Counted from the stretch's first letter, positions 29,334 through 42,008 are shown. The stretch: 64,000 nucleotides of DNA from an uncultured Acinetobacter sp. (GCF_947626835.1 NZ_CANQTS010000007.1:17501-81500); one strand, 5' to 3'. Notes: generated by a model not told the origin, from the sequence alone. Numbers and translations are program-made.

Positions 29334-31057
29334 GCTGTACGCTCCCCTTTACCTAACCACATATCTTTCATTGATTGACCGGCAATCAGCATTGGATATA
29401 CATGCTCAGTACGGTCAACAGTTACGTTAATAAATACGCACTTGTCGTTAATCGCCATGGCTTCTGCAAGCTTGCTTTCAAGCTCATCGGCATGGTCAAT
29501 TTGAATACCGACGTGACCGTATGCTTCCATCAATTTTGCAAAGTCAGGTAAAGACTCTACATATGAGCTTGAGTGACGACCTTCATAGTTCATGTCTTGC
29601 CACTGTTTTACCATACCTAAAGCACGGTTGTTTAAGCACAAGATTTTGACATTTAAGCCGTATTGCTTACAGGTAGAAAGCTCTTGGATACACATCTGAA
29701 TCGATGCTTCACCGGTAATACACACCACTTGCTGTTCAGGGAAAGCAAGTTTTGCCGCCATTGCGTATGGTAAACCTACGCCCATGGTGCCTAAGCCACC
29801 TGAGTTGATCCATTGACGCGGACGACGATATTTGTAGTACATCGCACCAAACATTTGATGCTGACCTACGTCAGAAGTAATAATGGCTTGACCATTGGTC
29901 ACGCGGTCTAATGCTTCAACCACTTGTTGTGGCTTCATGCTACCGTCAGTTGGAAGGTCGTATTTTAAACCGTGAACTTGACGCCATTCATTAATCTGTT
30001 TCCACCAATCAGCAAGTGCTTCTGGATTTGGTTTAGACACATTTAATTGTTTTAACTGCGCCAACATTTCATTGAGTACTGGCTCAACCGCGCCCACAAT
30101 TGGAATGTGCGCCATAATGGTTTTTGAAATGGTTGCAGGGTCAATATCAATATGAATGACTTTAGCGTTTGGACAGAATTTTGCAGGGTTATTGGTCACA
30201 CGGTCATCAAAACGCGCGCCAATACACAAGATTACATCTGCATTATGCATGGTCATATTGGCTTCGTATGTGCCATGCATACCGAGCATACCGATGAATT
30301 GTTCATCGTTACCCGGGAATGCACCAAGACCCATTAAGGTATTGGTCACAGGGAAACCTAAAATATGCGCAAGTTCAGTCAATTGCTCAGAAGCATTTCC
30401 TTGAACTACACCACCGCCTGTATAAATTACAGGGCGTTTAGCATTTAATAATTCTTCAATCGCTTTACGGATTTGACCTGAATGACCACGGTGTGGTGGT
30501 TGATACGAACGCATCTTCACTTTTTCAGGGTATTCGTAAGCAAATTTTTCTGCAGGATTGGTTGCATCTTTTGGAATATCAACCACAACAGGACCCGGAC
30601 GACCTGACGCTGCGATATAAAATGCTTTTTTAATAATGGCAGGAATTTCGCTGGCGTGACGCACTTGGAAGCTGTGTTTTACGATTGGGCGAGAAATACC
30701 GACCATATCGGTTTCTTGGAACGCATCCTCACCGATCAAATGGCTTGCAACCTGACCTGACAAAATCACCATTGGGATTGAGTCCATATAGGCAGTTGCA
30801 ATTGGCGTTACAGTATTGGTCGCACCTGGACCTGATGTTACGAGAACAACACCAGTTTTACCTGTGACACGCGAATAAGCGTCGGCCATGTGACCTGCTG
30901 CTTGCTCATGACGTACGAGGTAATGATTGATTCTTTCTTGTTGAAAAAGCGCATCATAAATATGAAGTACTGCGCCGCCTGGATATCCAAAAACATGTTC
31001 AACGCCTTCGTCCGCTAATGCGCGAACAAGCATTTCACCACCAGATAAAAGTTCCAA
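29330..31057 (-). CDS. ilvI: acetolactate synthase large subunit
   Basis: This 575-residue ThDP enzyme has [14 protein letters not shown], the catalytic Glu in [15 protein letters not shown], the FAD/ThDP central domain, and the C-terminal pyrimidine-side domain. The Mg-ThDP motif normally written GDGS reads GEAS here (TGEASIQM...CLNN). It condenses two pyruvates, or pyruvate with ketobutyrate. The start is a TTG (31055-31057) with AGGG about 10 bases upstream, since an in-frame stop lies just before it. A 7-bp inverted repeat lies in the leader. Confidence 0.97.
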   Translation of the reverse strand: MELLSGGEMLVRALADEGVEHVFGYPGGAVLHIYDALFQQERINHYLVRHEQAAGHMADAYSRVTGKTGVVLVTSGPGATNTVTPIATAYMDSIPMVILSGQVASHLIGEDAFQETDMVGISRPIVKHSFQVRHASEIPAIIKKAFYIAASGRPGPVVVDIPKDATNPAEKFAYEYPEKVKMRSYQPPHRGHSGQIRKAIEELLNAKRPVIYTGGGVVQGNASEQLTELAHILGFPVTNTLMGLGAFPGNDEQFIGMLGMHGTYEANMTMHNADVILCIGARFDDRVTNNPAKFCPNAKVIHIDIDPATISKTIMAHIPIVGAVEPVLNEMLAQLKQLNVSKPNPEALADWWKQINEWRQVHGLKYDLPTDGSMKPQQVVEALDRVTNGQAIITSDVGQHQMFGAMYYKYRRPRQWINSGGLGTMGVGLPYAMAAKLAFPEQQVVCITGEASIQMCIQELSTCKQYGLNVKILCLNNRALGMVKQWQDMNYEGRHSSSYVESLPDFAKLMEAYGHVGIQIDHADELESKLAEAMAINDKCVFINVTVDRTEHVYPMLIAGQSMKDMWLGKGERTA

Positions 31058-31082
31058 CGTGATTCACCCTAATATTTTTAAG

Positions 31083-31107
31083 ATATACGATTTTTGTGAC
31101 CGTATAT
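31083..31107. promoter_or_regulatory. inverted repeat in the ilvI leader
   Basis: ATATACG (31083-31089) and CGTATAT (31101-31107) are a perfect 7-bp inverted repeat with an 11-base spacer, 26 bases upstream of the ilvI start. It could be an operator or a leader hairpin. It lacks a T-run, so it is not a terminator. Confidence 0.35.
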
Positions 31108-31115
31108 ACTTTCAT

Positions 31116-31322
31116 TCATTCATTGTCTGCACTGTTATAGCACACATATTTCATAGTTTTGATAGCAATAAGAAAAAAATCTGATCCATTGGCTGTTTGA
31201 GCACTAAAGGATCTAAAACATGTTGGGATAAACATATTTTGTTGGCTTTGTGCATCTTCTCGGCTAGAGAAAACGTCCATTGCTAAGATGTATTCATTCG
31301 AAGGGTGATCGAATTCAGACAT
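31116..31322 (-). CDS. doubtful 68-residue leader ORF upstream of ilvI
   Basis: This 68-codon frame (MSEFDHPSNEYILAMD...) lies 58 bases upstream of ilvI on the same strand. No Shine-Dalgarno site precedes the ATG, no domain is recognised, and the sequence is not enriched in Ile, Val or Leu codons as an attenuator peptide would be. It may be chance. It is listed because it fills much of an otherwise gene-free 630-base region. Confidence 0.2.
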   Translation of the reverse strand: MSEFDHPSNEYILAMDVFSSREDAQSQQNMFIPTCFRSFSAQTANGSDFFLIAIKTMKYVCYNSADNE

Positions 31323-31691
31323 ATAAAACTAAAGACAGCATTTTTGTAGTTTCAAACCACAAAGTCAAGTTGAAAAATTGGCTTTTTTTGCATTCACTGC
31401 CATGCGCTTAAAAAATAAACTTGTTGTGTATTTTTAATCCAATACTCTAACTATTTAAAATGACTCAGAAATTATTTTTTAATAATTTATTTATATGAAT
31501 GATATAAATAAATATAATACCAAAACACAGTTATAAAAATTTTATGGCGCAGGCCATGACATCTAAAAAGCCATAATTGTTTAAATAAAATACGTTAAAA
31601 TCAAAAATTATCATCTTACACATTGTGCTTTTGTTGTCATCAACCTGACAAGCTTAAGCTTTAACACTGTACATTATTGAAGGGGAAAATC
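31323..31691. other. AT-rich intergenic region between ilvI and the DUF4124 gene
   Basis: About 370 bases without a supported gene, very AT-rich, divergent between ilvI (-) and 31692 (+). It contains an AT-only hairpin (AAATTATT/AATAATTT around 31470-31490) and ATGGC/GCCAT near 31543-31556. Promoters for both sides must lie here, but none stands out enough to call. Confidence 0.5.
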
Positions 31692-32012
31692 ATGGCTATT
31701 CAAACCATTCAGATTAAAAAATTACTGCTGATCACGGCGTTGATGTGCAATAGTTCTGCACTCATGGCGCAAAGTTTTTATAAATGGGTCGATCAACACG
31801 GTTCCACCCATTACACCACTACACCACCCCCTAAAAATGCCAAAAAGCTCTCTAAAGTGGACACCTATCATCATCCACAAAGTAAGGTGACTACGCCGGC
31901 ACAACCAAGCAATCCAAGTCACAATACTCCACCTCAAGCTGCACCAAATCAAATGGATCAGCAGCAACAAGAAGCCAACGCAGCACTTGAGCAAGGCCGT
32001 ACAAGTCTGTAA
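31692..32012 (+). CDS. DUF4124-domain periplasmic protein
   Basis: The protein has 106 residues from the ATG at 31692, which follows AAGGGG by a good spacing; the in-frame TTG at 31677 is not preferred. It has a signal peptide (residues 1-27, ending ALMA-Q), then the DUF4124 core SFYKWVDQHGSTHYTTTPP, in which KWxDxxGxxxYxxxPP is the family signature, then a long Pro/Gln/Asn-rich tail. The function is unknown; the domain is common in envelope proteins of gammaproteobacteria. Confidence 0.85.
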   Translation: MAIQTIQIKKLLLITALMCNSSALMAQSFYKWVDQHGSTHYTTTPPPKNAKKLSKVDTYHHPQSKVTTPAQPSNPSHNTPPQAAPNQMDQQQQEANAALEQGRTSL

Positions 32013-32082
32013 GGCAATTTTTGCCATGCTTAAAATTCACTTTTAGGTGCATTTTGCGCTATGCTGTGGCTTAAATTTTTAA

Positions 32083-34725
<2,643 letters not shown>

Positions 34726-34759
34726 TCCTGCTCTTTCTGAGGATTTCACAATTCCCAAA

Positions 34760-34788
34760 CAAAGCCCGTTGCCAGTCAACGGGCTTTG
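34760..34788 (+). terminator. hairpin after leuS, possible terminator
   Basis: CAAAGCCCGTTG/CAACGGGCTTTG (34760-34771 with 34777-34788) form a perfect 12-bp stem with loop CCAGT, but the run after it is only AATTT. It may attenuate rather than stop read-through into lptE. Confidence 0.5.
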
Positions 34789-34835
34789 AATTTACAATCA
34801 CCACAGAATTTAAACTCGATAACAGAGGACAACGC

Positions 34836-35357
34836 ATGCATTTAGGCAAACGTTTAGCAGCAATTGTTTTAACTTGTGGTCTTGGTGCAAGCTTAACCGG
34901 TTGTGGTTTTCATTTAAAAGGCACCAATCCAAGTGTTGCGCCTGTGGCTTATCAAAAAATGAATCTTGTGTTACCCAATAACCCTGACAGTGACTTATTA
35001 CAAGAAAAACTCGCCATTTATTTAGGCACAGCAGGCGTACAACTCAGCGATTCATCGGACGCTTATGTATTGCGTGTGTTGGACTATACTCCACGTCGTT
35101 TAGAACTCAATGGCAAACTGATTGAAGTATTATTGCGTTTAAATGTGACCTTTCGTATTGAAGATGCACAAGGCAATGCTTTAACCGAACCACGTACCGT
35201 GATTGCAACCCGTACCTATCAATATGACTTGGCGACCGTCAACACCGATGACCAAGAAAACAAATATTTAAATCAGGTGATGGTGGATGATGTGGCACAG
35301 CAAATTGTGCGCCAGATTTCATCTAACCGTTTACCTAAAACCCAAGCTGCTCAGTAA
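34836..35357 (+). CDS. lptE: LPS-assembly lipoprotein LptE
   Basis: This 173-residue lipoprotein has lipobox LTGC (Cys about residue 23, followed by GFHLKG) and the LptE fold pattern: LVLPNNPDSDLLQEKLAIYLGTAGVQL and YQYDLATVNTDDQENKYLNQVMVDDVAQQIVRQIS. It plugs the LptD barrel and helps deliver lipo-oligosaccharide to the outer leaflet. It lies 3 bases upstream of holA, so translation is likely coupled. Confidence 0.94.
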   Translation: MHLGKRLAAIVLTCGLGASLTGCGFHLKGTNPSVAPVAYQKMNLVLPNNPDSDLLQEKLAIYLGTAGVQLSDSSDAYVLRVLDYTPRRLELNGKLIEVLLRLNVTFRIEDAQGNALTEPRTVIATRTYQYDLATVNTDDQENKYLNQVMVDDVAQQIVRQISSNRLPKTQAAQ

Positions 35358-35360
35358 TTT

Positions 35361-36356
35361 ATGAAACTTGACTATCTGCAAGCCTTAAAACGTATTGAAT
35401 CAGCGCGTGGCGCTTGGGTGCTGCATGGTCAAGAACCGCTGCTTGAACAAAATCTACTAGACGCTTTTCGTCGGCATTGGCAGGCTCAAGGTATTGAGCG
35501 GCAGCGTTATGATTTAAGCAATGTCGGCGATTGGAAAACTGTATTTAGTGCGCTTAATAGTTTGTCTTTATTTGCAACCCAACTGGCGATTGAAGTACAT
35601 GGCAATATTAAGCCCGATGCCAGTGCCTTAAAACAGTTAGACAATTATTTATTGCAAGGTGACAGTAACGAAAATCTGTTGCTGATCGTGATGCCGAAGC
35701 AAGACAGTGCCAGTTTAAAAACTAAGTTTTTTCAAACCCTTGATGCCAATGGCACATTAGTGGCTTTAACCGCCAACTATGCGCAAGATCGGCAGCAAAT
35801 TTTAAGCGTCGAAGCTGAAAAACTTGGTCTTAAACTGCATACAGATGCTTGGGCATGGTTAGAGGCGCATCACGAGCATAACTTACTGGCCGCTAAAAAC
35901 AGTCTAATGCGAGTTGCTGATACCTTTGCTGAAGTTGAAACCATTGGCATTGCTGAACTGCAAGCTTGCTTACAAGATCAATCACGCTATAGCACCTTTG
36001 ATTTAAGCGATGCGATGTTGCAAGGTGATCTTGCCCAAGCGATCAAAATTTTTCAGTATTTAGTCGCCTCAGGCGAAGCCATGACTTTAATTTTATGGAG
36101 TGTCAGTAAAGAAATGCGTTTGCTGATGCAACTATTTGAACAGCCGCATAACCCATTGCAATTGGGGATTTGGAAGACCAAAGTGGCCGTATACCAACAG
36201 GCATTACGCCGTTTAAATCCACAAGATTTTTTAACATGGCCAGATGTGTTATTACGTATTGATAGTGCGGTGAAAGGTTTAGGCCATGAAAATCCCGAAC
36301 ACTTGATTCAACAAGCCATTGCTTTGATCTGTGGACAGCGCTTATTTAACACGTAA
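35361..36356 (+). CDS. holA: DNA polymerase III delta subunit
   Basis: This 331-residue protein has the HolA fold: GQEPLLEQNLLDAFRRHW in place of a nucleotide site, LNSLSLFATQLAIEV, LLLIVMPKQDSASLKTKFFQ, and a helical C-terminal collar (ALRRLNPQDFLTWPDVLLRIDSAVKGLG). Delta opens the beta clamp as part of the clamp loader. It is the last gene of the leuS-lptE-holA group. Confidence 0.94.
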   Translation: MKLDYLQALKRIESARGAWVLHGQEPLLEQNLLDAFRRHWQAQGIERQRYDLSNVGDWKTVFSALNSLSLFATQLAIEVHGNIKPDASALKQLDNYLLQGDSNENLLLIVMPKQDSASLKTKFFQTLDANGTLVALTANYAQDRQQILSVEAEKLGLKLHTDAWAWLEAHHEHNLLAAKNSLMRVADTFAEVETIGIAELQACLQDQSRYSTFDLSDAMLQGDLAQAIKIFQYLVASGEAMTLILWSVSKEMRLLMQLFEQPHNPLQLGIWKTKVAVYQQALRRLNPQDFLTWPDVLLRIDSAVKGLGHENPEHLIQQAIALICGQRLFNT

Positions 36357-36415
36357 CAAATAAGAATGATTTTCGATTTGTGAAAAATATCCACGCTTTA
36401 TCCTTATTTCAGACA

Positions 36416-36421
36416 TATAAT
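36416..36421 (+). promoter_or_regulatory. candidate -10 box for the macA operon
   Basis: A perfect TATAAT lies 32 bases upstream of the macA ATG at 36454. No convincing -35 box is placed 16-18 bases before it. If used, the transcript would start near 36428 and exclude the TTG at 36433 as a start codon. Confidence 0.3.
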
Positions 36422-36453
36422 TTGAGCAATTTTTGGAACAAATCATATTGCTC

Positions 36454-37791
36454 ATGGTCAAAATAAAACCGATTAAAATATTACTCGCATTGCTCTGTGC
36501 CGCAGCGATAGCGGTCACTGCATGGTATTTTCTTAGCCCTAAAGAGCAGGCACCGCAATATATTACGGCAAGCGTTGCCAAGGGTGACATTGAAGACTCT
36601 GTATTAGCCACAGGCATTTTAGAAGCCACTAAAATGGTGAGTGTTGGTGCGCAGGTTTCAGGTCAAGTTAAAAAAATGTATGTAGAACTTGGCGATCAAG
36701 TCAAACAAGGTCAGTTGATTGCTGAAATTGACTCTGTGCGTCAAAAAAATGATGTAAAAACCGCAGAAGCGAGCATTAAAAATCAACAAGCCCAATTGGC
36801 AGTCCGTCAAGCCAATTTAGCTAAGGTCGAAGCCGAGTATCGTCGTCAACAAGCCATGTTTGCTGAAGATGCCACCTCGAAAGCCGAACTTGAAGGCGCA
36901 ATGGCAAGTTATAAAACTGCGCAAGCAGAAATTGTTGCCATTAACGCGCAAATTGAGCAATCACGTTTAACCTTAGCCACAGCCAAAGAAGACTTAGGCT
37001 ATACCCAAATTGTGGCACCCATGGATGGTACCGTGGTGGCGATCGTGACTGAAGAAGGTCAAACCGTAAACGCCAATCAAAGTGCGCCAACCATTGTGAA
37101 ATTGGCCAAATTAGATACCATGACCGTTAAAGCTGAAATTTCTGAAGCAGACGTGATGAAAGTCCAAGAAGGTCAAACGGTGTATTTCACTACCCTTGGA
37201 AACAATGAGAAGAAATACTACGCCACTTTGCGTCAGGTTGAACCTGCACCCAATTCAATCAATACCGAAACCAGCAATTCAAGCTCATCTTCAAGCACAG
37301 CAGTGTATTACAACGCGTTATTTGATGTACCTAATGAAGATGGCAAATTGCGTATTGATATGACCGCACAAGTATATATCGTATTAAATGAAGCGCGTAA
37401 TACCTTAACCATTCCAGCATCTGCGATTCAAGCATCTAACCGTCCGGCACGTGCAGCAAATGCCCCACCTCGCCCTGAACGTAGCGAGCGTACCAACCAA
37501 GAGCGTCCACAAGGTGAACGCCCTGCTCGTTTAGAATTAAATGCCGCAGAAAAAGCGTTGGTTGATCAAGGTCAAGCGTCTGTTGCCATGGTACGTGTGT
37601 TGCAAGCTGACGGTACAGCCAAACCTCAACAAGTATTAATTGGTTTAAATAACCGTGCTAATGCCCAAGTCATTCGTGGCTTAAACCAAGGCGACCAAGT
37701 CGTGATTGCAGATGCTGCAGACACCTCAAATGATGCTGCTAAACGCAGTACCAGCCGTGCCGGTGCCGGTGGCCCACCAATGAGAATGTAA
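36454..37791 (+). CDS. macA: MacA-family efflux periplasmic adaptor
   Basis: The protein has 445 residues from the ATG at 36454; a TTG at 36433 would add seven. A signal/anchor helix (residues 7-25) is followed by a lipoyl-like beta hairpin ([32 protein letters not shown]), a long alpha hairpin with Ala/Gln-rich coiled coil (residues about 90-175), and a beta-barrel domain. A Pro/Arg/Glu-rich low-complexity insert lies at about residues 335-362. It links the MacB ABC transporter to an outer-membrane channel. macB starts one base after its stop. Confidence 0.93.
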   Translation: MVKIKPIKILLALLCAAAIAVTAWYFLSPKEQAPQYITASVAKGDIEDSVLATGILEATKMVSVGAQVSGQVKKMYVELGDQVKQGQLIAEIDSVRQKNDVKTAEASIKNQQAQLAVRQANLAKVEAEYRRQQAMFAEDATSKAELEGAMASYKTAQAEIVAINAQIEQSRLTLATAKEDLGYTQIVAPMDGTVVAIVTEEGQTVNANQSAPTIVKLAKLDTMTVKAEISEADVMKVQEGQTVYFTTLGNNEKKYYATLRQVEPAPNSINTETSNSSSSSSTAVYYNALFDVPNEDGKLRIDMTAQVYIVLNEARNTLTIPASAIQASNRPARAANAPPRPERSERTNQERPQGERPARLELNAAEKALVDQGQASVAMVRVLQADGTAKPQQVLIGLNNRANAQVIRGLNQGDQVVIADAADTSNDAAKRSTSRAGAGGPPMRM

Positions 37792-37792
37792 T

Positions 37793-39769
37793 ATGAGCCA
37801 GACACAAACACCGCTGTTGGCGGTTAAAGATCTGGTGCGTGAATTTCCTGCAGGTGAAGGCACTGTCCAGATTTTAAAAGGGGTCAATTTAGAAATTTAT
37901 CCGGGCGAATTGGTGGCCATTGTCGGTCAATCGGGTTCGGGTAAATCGACCTTAATGAATATTTTAGGCTGTTTGGATAAACCGACGTCGGGCAGTTATC
38001 AGGTCAAAGGGCGTGAAACACGTGAACTTGAAGCCGATGAATTGGCACAATTACGCCGTGAATATTTTGGTTTTATTTTTCAGCGCTACCATTTACTTGG
38101 CGATTTAACCGCAGCAGGCAACGTTGAAGTGCCTGCCATTTATGCCGGTCACGACAGTGAAGAGCGTCATCAACGTGCGGTGAAACTCCTCGGTGATTTA
38201 GGTTTAAGCGAAAAAACCCAAAACCGTCCAAGTCAACTTTCAGGTGGTCAACAGCAACGGGTGTCAATTGCCCGCGCCCTCATGAACGGCGGTGATGTCA
38301 TTTTGGCCGATGAGCCCACTGGTGCATTAGACAAAAACAGTGGTATTGAAGTGATGCGTATTTTACGTGAGCTCAATGCCAAAGGGCATACCATTATCTT
38401 GGTGACCCATGATTTAAACGTCGCTAAAAACGCCACCCGAATCATTGAAATTTCTGACGGAAATATTGTTTCTGATCGTGCCAATGTACCCGCAATTGAT
38501 GATGGCTTTGAAAAACAAAGCCTAAACCGTGCCCCACAGAAGAAAACCTCAAGTTTTCGAGCGGTGTTTGACCGTTTAGGTGAAGCCTTCCGTATGGCGG
38601 TGCTGGCCATGAATGCGCATCGTATGCGTACCTTTTTAACCATGTTGGGTATTATTATCGGGATTGCCTCGGTAGTTTCGGTGGTGGCACTAGGTAACGG
38701 ATCACAGCAACAAATTTTAAAAAATATTAGTAGCTTAGGTACCAATACCATTACCGTATTCCAAGGTCGAGGCTTTGGCGATACCTCAAGGTCATCCCAA
38801 GCCAAAACCTTAATTCCCGCCGATGCCGATGCCTTAGCCGAACAACCTTATGTGGACGGTGTAAGTCCATCAGTTAATACCAACGTCACAGGGCGTTTTA
38901 AAGATACTGAAGCATCCACTACGGTCAATGGGGTCAGCGAAGACTTCTTTTACGTTAAAGGCTTAACTTTCCAATCGGGTCAGCCATTTGATCGTGCCAG
39001 TGTCAATCAACAAACCCAAGATGTGGTGATTGATACCAATACGCAACGCACCTTTTTTAGCGATGGTAGCAATCCTGTTGGACAAGTGTTGTTATTGGGC
39101 AGTGTACCAAGTCGTATTATTGGTGTCGTCGATGCTCAAGCAGGTGCGATGGGTGGCTCTGATACACTTAACGTGTATTTACCTTATTCAACCGTCATGA
39201 GTCGTATGTTGGGCCAACCGAATGTGCGTCAAATTATTGTACGGGTAAAAGATGAATACCCAAGTGCAACCGCCGAAAATGCGATTTTAAGTTTATTAAC
39301 CCAACGTCACGGCGCACAAGATGTATTTACCCAAAATGCCGACAGTATTCGTGAAACCATTCAACAAACCACGCAAACCATGACCTTGCTGATTTCAGCA
39401 ATTGCGGTGATTTCATTGGTGGTGGGTGGTATTGGCGTGATGAATATTATGTTGGTGTCGGTCACCGAGCGTACTCAAGAAATTGGCGTGCGAATGGCCG
39501 TCGGTGCGCGCCAAAGCGATATTTTGCAGCAATTTTTAATTGAAGCAGTCTTAGTGTGTATCTTAGGTGGTGTGTTGGGTGTGTTACTGTCACTTGGCAT
39601 TGGTCAGCTGATTACCCATTTTGCCGGTGGAACTTTCCAAATGGTTTACTCTACCACCTCAATTGTAGCAGCCTTTGTTTGCTCCAGTTTAATTGGGATT
39701 GTGTTTGGTTTTATCCCCGCACGTAATGCTGCCCGTCTCAACCCTGTAGATGCACTTTCTCGTGAATAA
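37793..39769 (+). CDS. macB: macrolide-type ABC transporter MacB
   Basis: This 658-residue fused ATPase-permease has Walker [10 protein letters not shown] (about residues 45-53), signature [15 protein letters not shown], Walker [13 protein letters not shown], and H-loop VTHD. A cytoplasmic linker and four membrane helices follow, with a large periplasmic domain (about 310-540) between helices 1 and 2, and FtsX-like C-terminal helices. In E. coli it exports macrolides, enterotoxin and lipopeptides through TolC. Translation is coupled to macA. Confidence 0.96.
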   Translation: MSQTQTPLLAVKDLVREFPAGEGTVQILKGVNLEIYPGELVAIVGQSGSGKSTLMNILGCLDKPTSGSYQVKGRETRELEADELAQLRREYFGFIFQRYHLLGDLTAAGNVEVPAIYAGHDSEERHQRAVKLLGDLGLSEKTQNRPSQLSGGQQQRVSIARALMNGGDVILADEPTGALDKNSGIEVMRILRELNAKGHTIILVTHDLNVAKNATRIIEISDGNIVSDRANVPAIDDGFEKQSLNRAPQKKTSSFRAVFDRLGEAFRMAVLAMNAHRMRTFLTMLGIIIGIASVVSVVALGNGSQQQILKNISSLGTNTITVFQGRGFGDTSRSSQAKTLIPADADALAEQPYVDGVSPSVNTNVTGRFKDTEASTTVNGVSEDFFYVKGLTFQSGQPFDRASVNQQTQDVVIDTNTQRTFFSDGSNPVGQVLLLGSVPSRIIGVVDAQAGAMGGSDTLNVYLPYSTVMSRMLGQPNVRQIIVRVKDEYPSATAENAILSLLTQRHGAQDVFTQNADSIRETIQQTTQTMTLLISAIAVISLVVGGIGVMNIMLVSVTERTQEIGVRMAVGARQSDILQQFLIEAVLVCILGGVLGVLLSLGIGQLITHFAGGTFQMVYSTTSIVAAFVCSSLIGIVFGFIPARNAARLNPVDALSRE

Positions 39770-39779
39770 GGTAATGTTT

Positions 39780-41171
39780 ATGAAGCTTTCCAAACTCTGC
39801 ACAGCTTTACTGATCGGCACGGCATTTACAGGCTGTGCTGCGGTGGTTAAGACCCCCTATCAAGCGCCTGTGGTGGATATACCACAAAGTTTTGCGCTGA
39901 ATGCCAAAAAATCTGATCAGATTCATGCCGATGTTTATGCAGATCGTTGGTGGACTTTGTTTAATGATGCCAACTTAAATCAGTTGGTAGAGCAGGTCTT
40001 AGCCAGCAACAGTGATTTGGTCGTGGCGGGTATCAATTTACAACAAGCACGTTTACAAGCAGGTTTAGCCCAAGATCGCCAAGGGGTACGGGTCAATTCA
40101 AGTGTCTCTACAGGACACAATTTTGACTTAAATTCAGGTGAAGATAGCGCTCGCGGTGTGTCTTTAAGTGGCGGTGTCAGCTACGAAGTAGATTTATTTG
40201 GACGTTTGGCCAGTCAAACTGAAGCGGCACGTTGGGAGGCTTTGGCCACCGAACAAGATTTACAAGCCACGGCACAAAGTTTGATTGCCACCACCACGCA
40301 ATTGTATTGGCAGTTGGGCTATTTAAATGAACGCTTCGCTGTGTCGGAGCAAAATTTAAATAGCACCCAACAAACCTATAATTTGGTGCGTAGTCAGTAT
40401 CGTGCAGGAGCGGTTTCAGGCTTAGAAGTGACTCAAGCGGAACAAGCCCTACAAAGCCAACGTGCCAGTTTAAGTCAAATTCAGCAGCAATTGCTTGAAA
40501 CACGCACGGCGCTTGCCGTATTACTCAATCGCCCAGTACAACAATTGAGCATCACCGAACCTAAAGGTTTAGGAACACTCAAACTACCCAATATTGAGGC
40601 AGGTTTACCGGCAAGTTTGCTCGCGCGTCGTCCAGATTTACAAGCTGCTGAGTTACGTTTACGTAAAGCCTTAGCCAATAAAGATGCCACCAAAGCCAGT
40701 TATTATCCATCGATTAGCTTAACCGGCAATTTAGGTGCATCAAGCACGTCGTTAACGCAATTATTGCAAAATCCAACCTTAGCTTTAGGGGCAAGTCTAA
40801 GTCTGCCATTTTTGCAATATAACGATATGAAAAAAGACTTAGCCATTAGCGATTTAGACTATGAAAAAGCCATTGTTCAATATCGTCAAACCTTGTATCA
40901 AGCCTTTGCCGATGTAGAAAATGCGCTGTCGAACCGTACCGAACTTAACCGACAAGTGGCACTACAACAACAGAATGTAGCATTGGCTGAAAAAACCGAA
41001 CGTTTAACCCAAGTGCGCTATAAAAATGGTGCAATTGCTTTAAAAAATGTTTTAGATGCCCAAGCCACTACCCGTAATGCACGTTTGTCTTTGGTGCAAA
41101 CCAAACAAAGCCAATACAACGCGTATGTGACTTTAATGCAAACTCTAGGTGGTTCACCACTTAAAAATTAG
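39780..41171 (+). CDS. outer-membrane efflux lipoprotein (OprM/NodT family)
   Basis: The protein has 463 residues from the ATG at 39780, preceded by AAGG; the frame extends upstream into macB. Lipobox FTGC (Cys about residue 19) precedes a duplicated outer-membrane efflux domain: ADRWWTLFNDANLNQLVEQVLASNSDL and LPASLLARRPDLQAAELRLRKALANKDATKASYYPSISL are its marks. It is the probable channel of the MacAB pump. Its stop codon TAG uses the first G of the IS inserted at 41171. Before insertion it was TAA, and the protein is unchanged. Confidence 0.93.
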   Translation: MKLSKLCTALLIGTAFTGCAAVVKTPYQAPVVDIPQSFALNAKKSDQIHADVYADRWWTLFNDANLNQLVEQVLASNSDLVVAGINLQQARLQAGLAQDRQGVRVNSSVSTGHNFDLNSGEDSARGVSLSGGVSYEVDLFGRLASQTEAARWEALATEQDLQATAQSLIATTTQLYWQLGYLNERFAVSEQNLNSTQQTYNLVRSQYRAGAVSGLEVTQAEQALQSQRASLSQIQQQLLETRTALAVLLNRPVQQLSITEPKGLGTLKLPNIEAGLPASLLARRPDLQAAELRLRKALANKDATKASYYPSISLTGNLGASSTSLTQLLQNPTLALGASLSLPFLQYNDMKKDLAISDLDYEKAIVQYRQTLYQAFADVENALSNRTELNRQVALQQQNVALAEKTERLTQVRYKNGAIALKNVLDAQATTRNARLSLVQTKQSQYNAYVTLMQTLGGSPLKN

Positions 41172-41957
41172 GTGGTGTATCAAAAAGTATGCTAAAAAAA
41201 GCAGGTTGAATTTTGATAAAATAGAGAAATGCAAATAACTCTAGAAATCAAATGTCCAACCTGCCTCAGTGACAGTATAAAGAAAAATGGCATCAAAGTA
41301 GATGGGAAACAAAACTACCAATGCAAAGACTGCAAACGTCAGTTTATTGGTGACCATGCTCTGAGCTATCTAGGATGTAATTCTGGCATTACTCGTAAAA
41401 TATTACAGTTAATGGTCAGAGGCAGCGGTATACGAGATATCGCTGAAGTTGAGCGCATTAGTATCGGTAAAGTCTTACGGACTTTAACTGAATCGGCCTA
41501 TCAAATTCAGCCTAAACAAAGTCATTATGAATCTCTCGAAGTAGATGAATTCTGGACTTTTGTTGGAAATAAAAATAATAAACAATGGCTTATTTACGCC
41601 TACCATCGAGAAACAGGTGAGATTGTTGCTTATGTTTGGGGTAAGAGAGATTTAGCTACAGTCCAAAGGTTGAAGACAAAGCTTAAACAATTAGGTATTC
41701 ACTACACCCGAATTGCAAGTGATCATTGGGACAGTTTCATCACTGCTTTTAAAAACTGCAAGCGAAGTATTGGTAAGTTTTTTACTGTAGGAATTGAAGG
41801 TAATAATTGCAAAATAAGGCATCGAATAAGGCGTGGTTTTAGAAGAAGTTGTAATTTCTCCAAAAAGCTTGAAAACCATTTTAAAGCCTTCGACTTAACC
41901 TTCTTTTACATCAATAATGGCTTCATTTAATGTCAGCATACTTTTTAAAACACCACC
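41171..41957 (+). mobile_element. IS1-family insertion sequence, intact, 787 bp
   Basis: The ends match as an inverted repeat: 41171-41193 against the complement of 41935-41957, GGTGGTGTATCAAAAAGTAT on the left and GGTGGTGTTTTAAAAAGTAT on the right, with two mismatches. One full transposase ORF and a flanking 8-bp duplication indicate an intact, fairly recent insertion. It sits between the efflux operon and that operon's terminator at 41979. Confidence 0.93.
41229..41930 (+). CDS. IS1-family transposase, single ORF
   Basis: This 233-residue transposase has an N-terminal zinc ribbon (CPTC at 9-12, CKDC at 33-36), a helix-turn-helix (GSGIRDIAEVERISIGKVLRTL), then the IS1 DDE core: EVDEFWTFVG, SDHWDSF and IEGNNCKIRHRIRRGFRR. 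Classic IS1 uses a -1 frameshift to join InsA and InsB; here the whole protein is in one frame, as in the single-ORF subgroup. It appears uninterrupted and potentially active. Confidence 0.93.
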   Translation: MQITLEIKCPTCLSDSIKKNGIKVDGKQNYQCKDCKRQFIGDHALSYLGCNSGITRKILQLMVRGSGIRDIAEVERISIGKVLRTLTESAYQIQPKQSHYESLEVDEFWTFVGNKNNKQWLIYAYHRETGEIVAYVWGKRDLATVQRLKTKLKQLGIHYTRIASDHWDSFITAFKNCKRSIGKFFTVGIEGNNCKIRHRIRRGFRRSCNFSKKLENHFKAFDLTFFYINNGFI

Positions 41958-41978
41958 AAAAATTAAACTGTAGATCAA

Positions 41979-42008
41979 AAAACCGAAGCTCAATGCTTCG
42001 GTTTTTTT
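41979..42008. terminator. bidirectional terminator after the efflux operon
   Basis: AAACCGAAGC/GCTTCGGTTT (around 41980-41989 with 41995-42004) with loop TCAAT has A- and T-runs at its ends. It originally served the macAB-omf operon (+), from which the IS now separates it, and also serves the Sel1 gene (-), whose stop it overlaps. Confidence 0.8.

Larger units (their letters stand above)
41163..41965. repeat. 8-bp target-site duplication flanking the IS
   Basis: AAAAATTA occurs at 41163-41170 and again at 41958-41965, directly abutting the two IS ends. IS1-family elements generate duplications of 8-10 bp. Confidence 0.9.

Noticed and set aside
36342..36629. 95-residue minus-strand ORF over the macA start
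   Set aside because: It overlaps the macA signal helix and the holA end antisense. No Shine-Dalgarno or family match was seen.
38248..38805. 185-residue ORF on the minus strand
   Set aside because: It is fully antisense to the ATPase/permease linker of macB, whose frame is clearly conserved. No domain was recognised in the antisense product.
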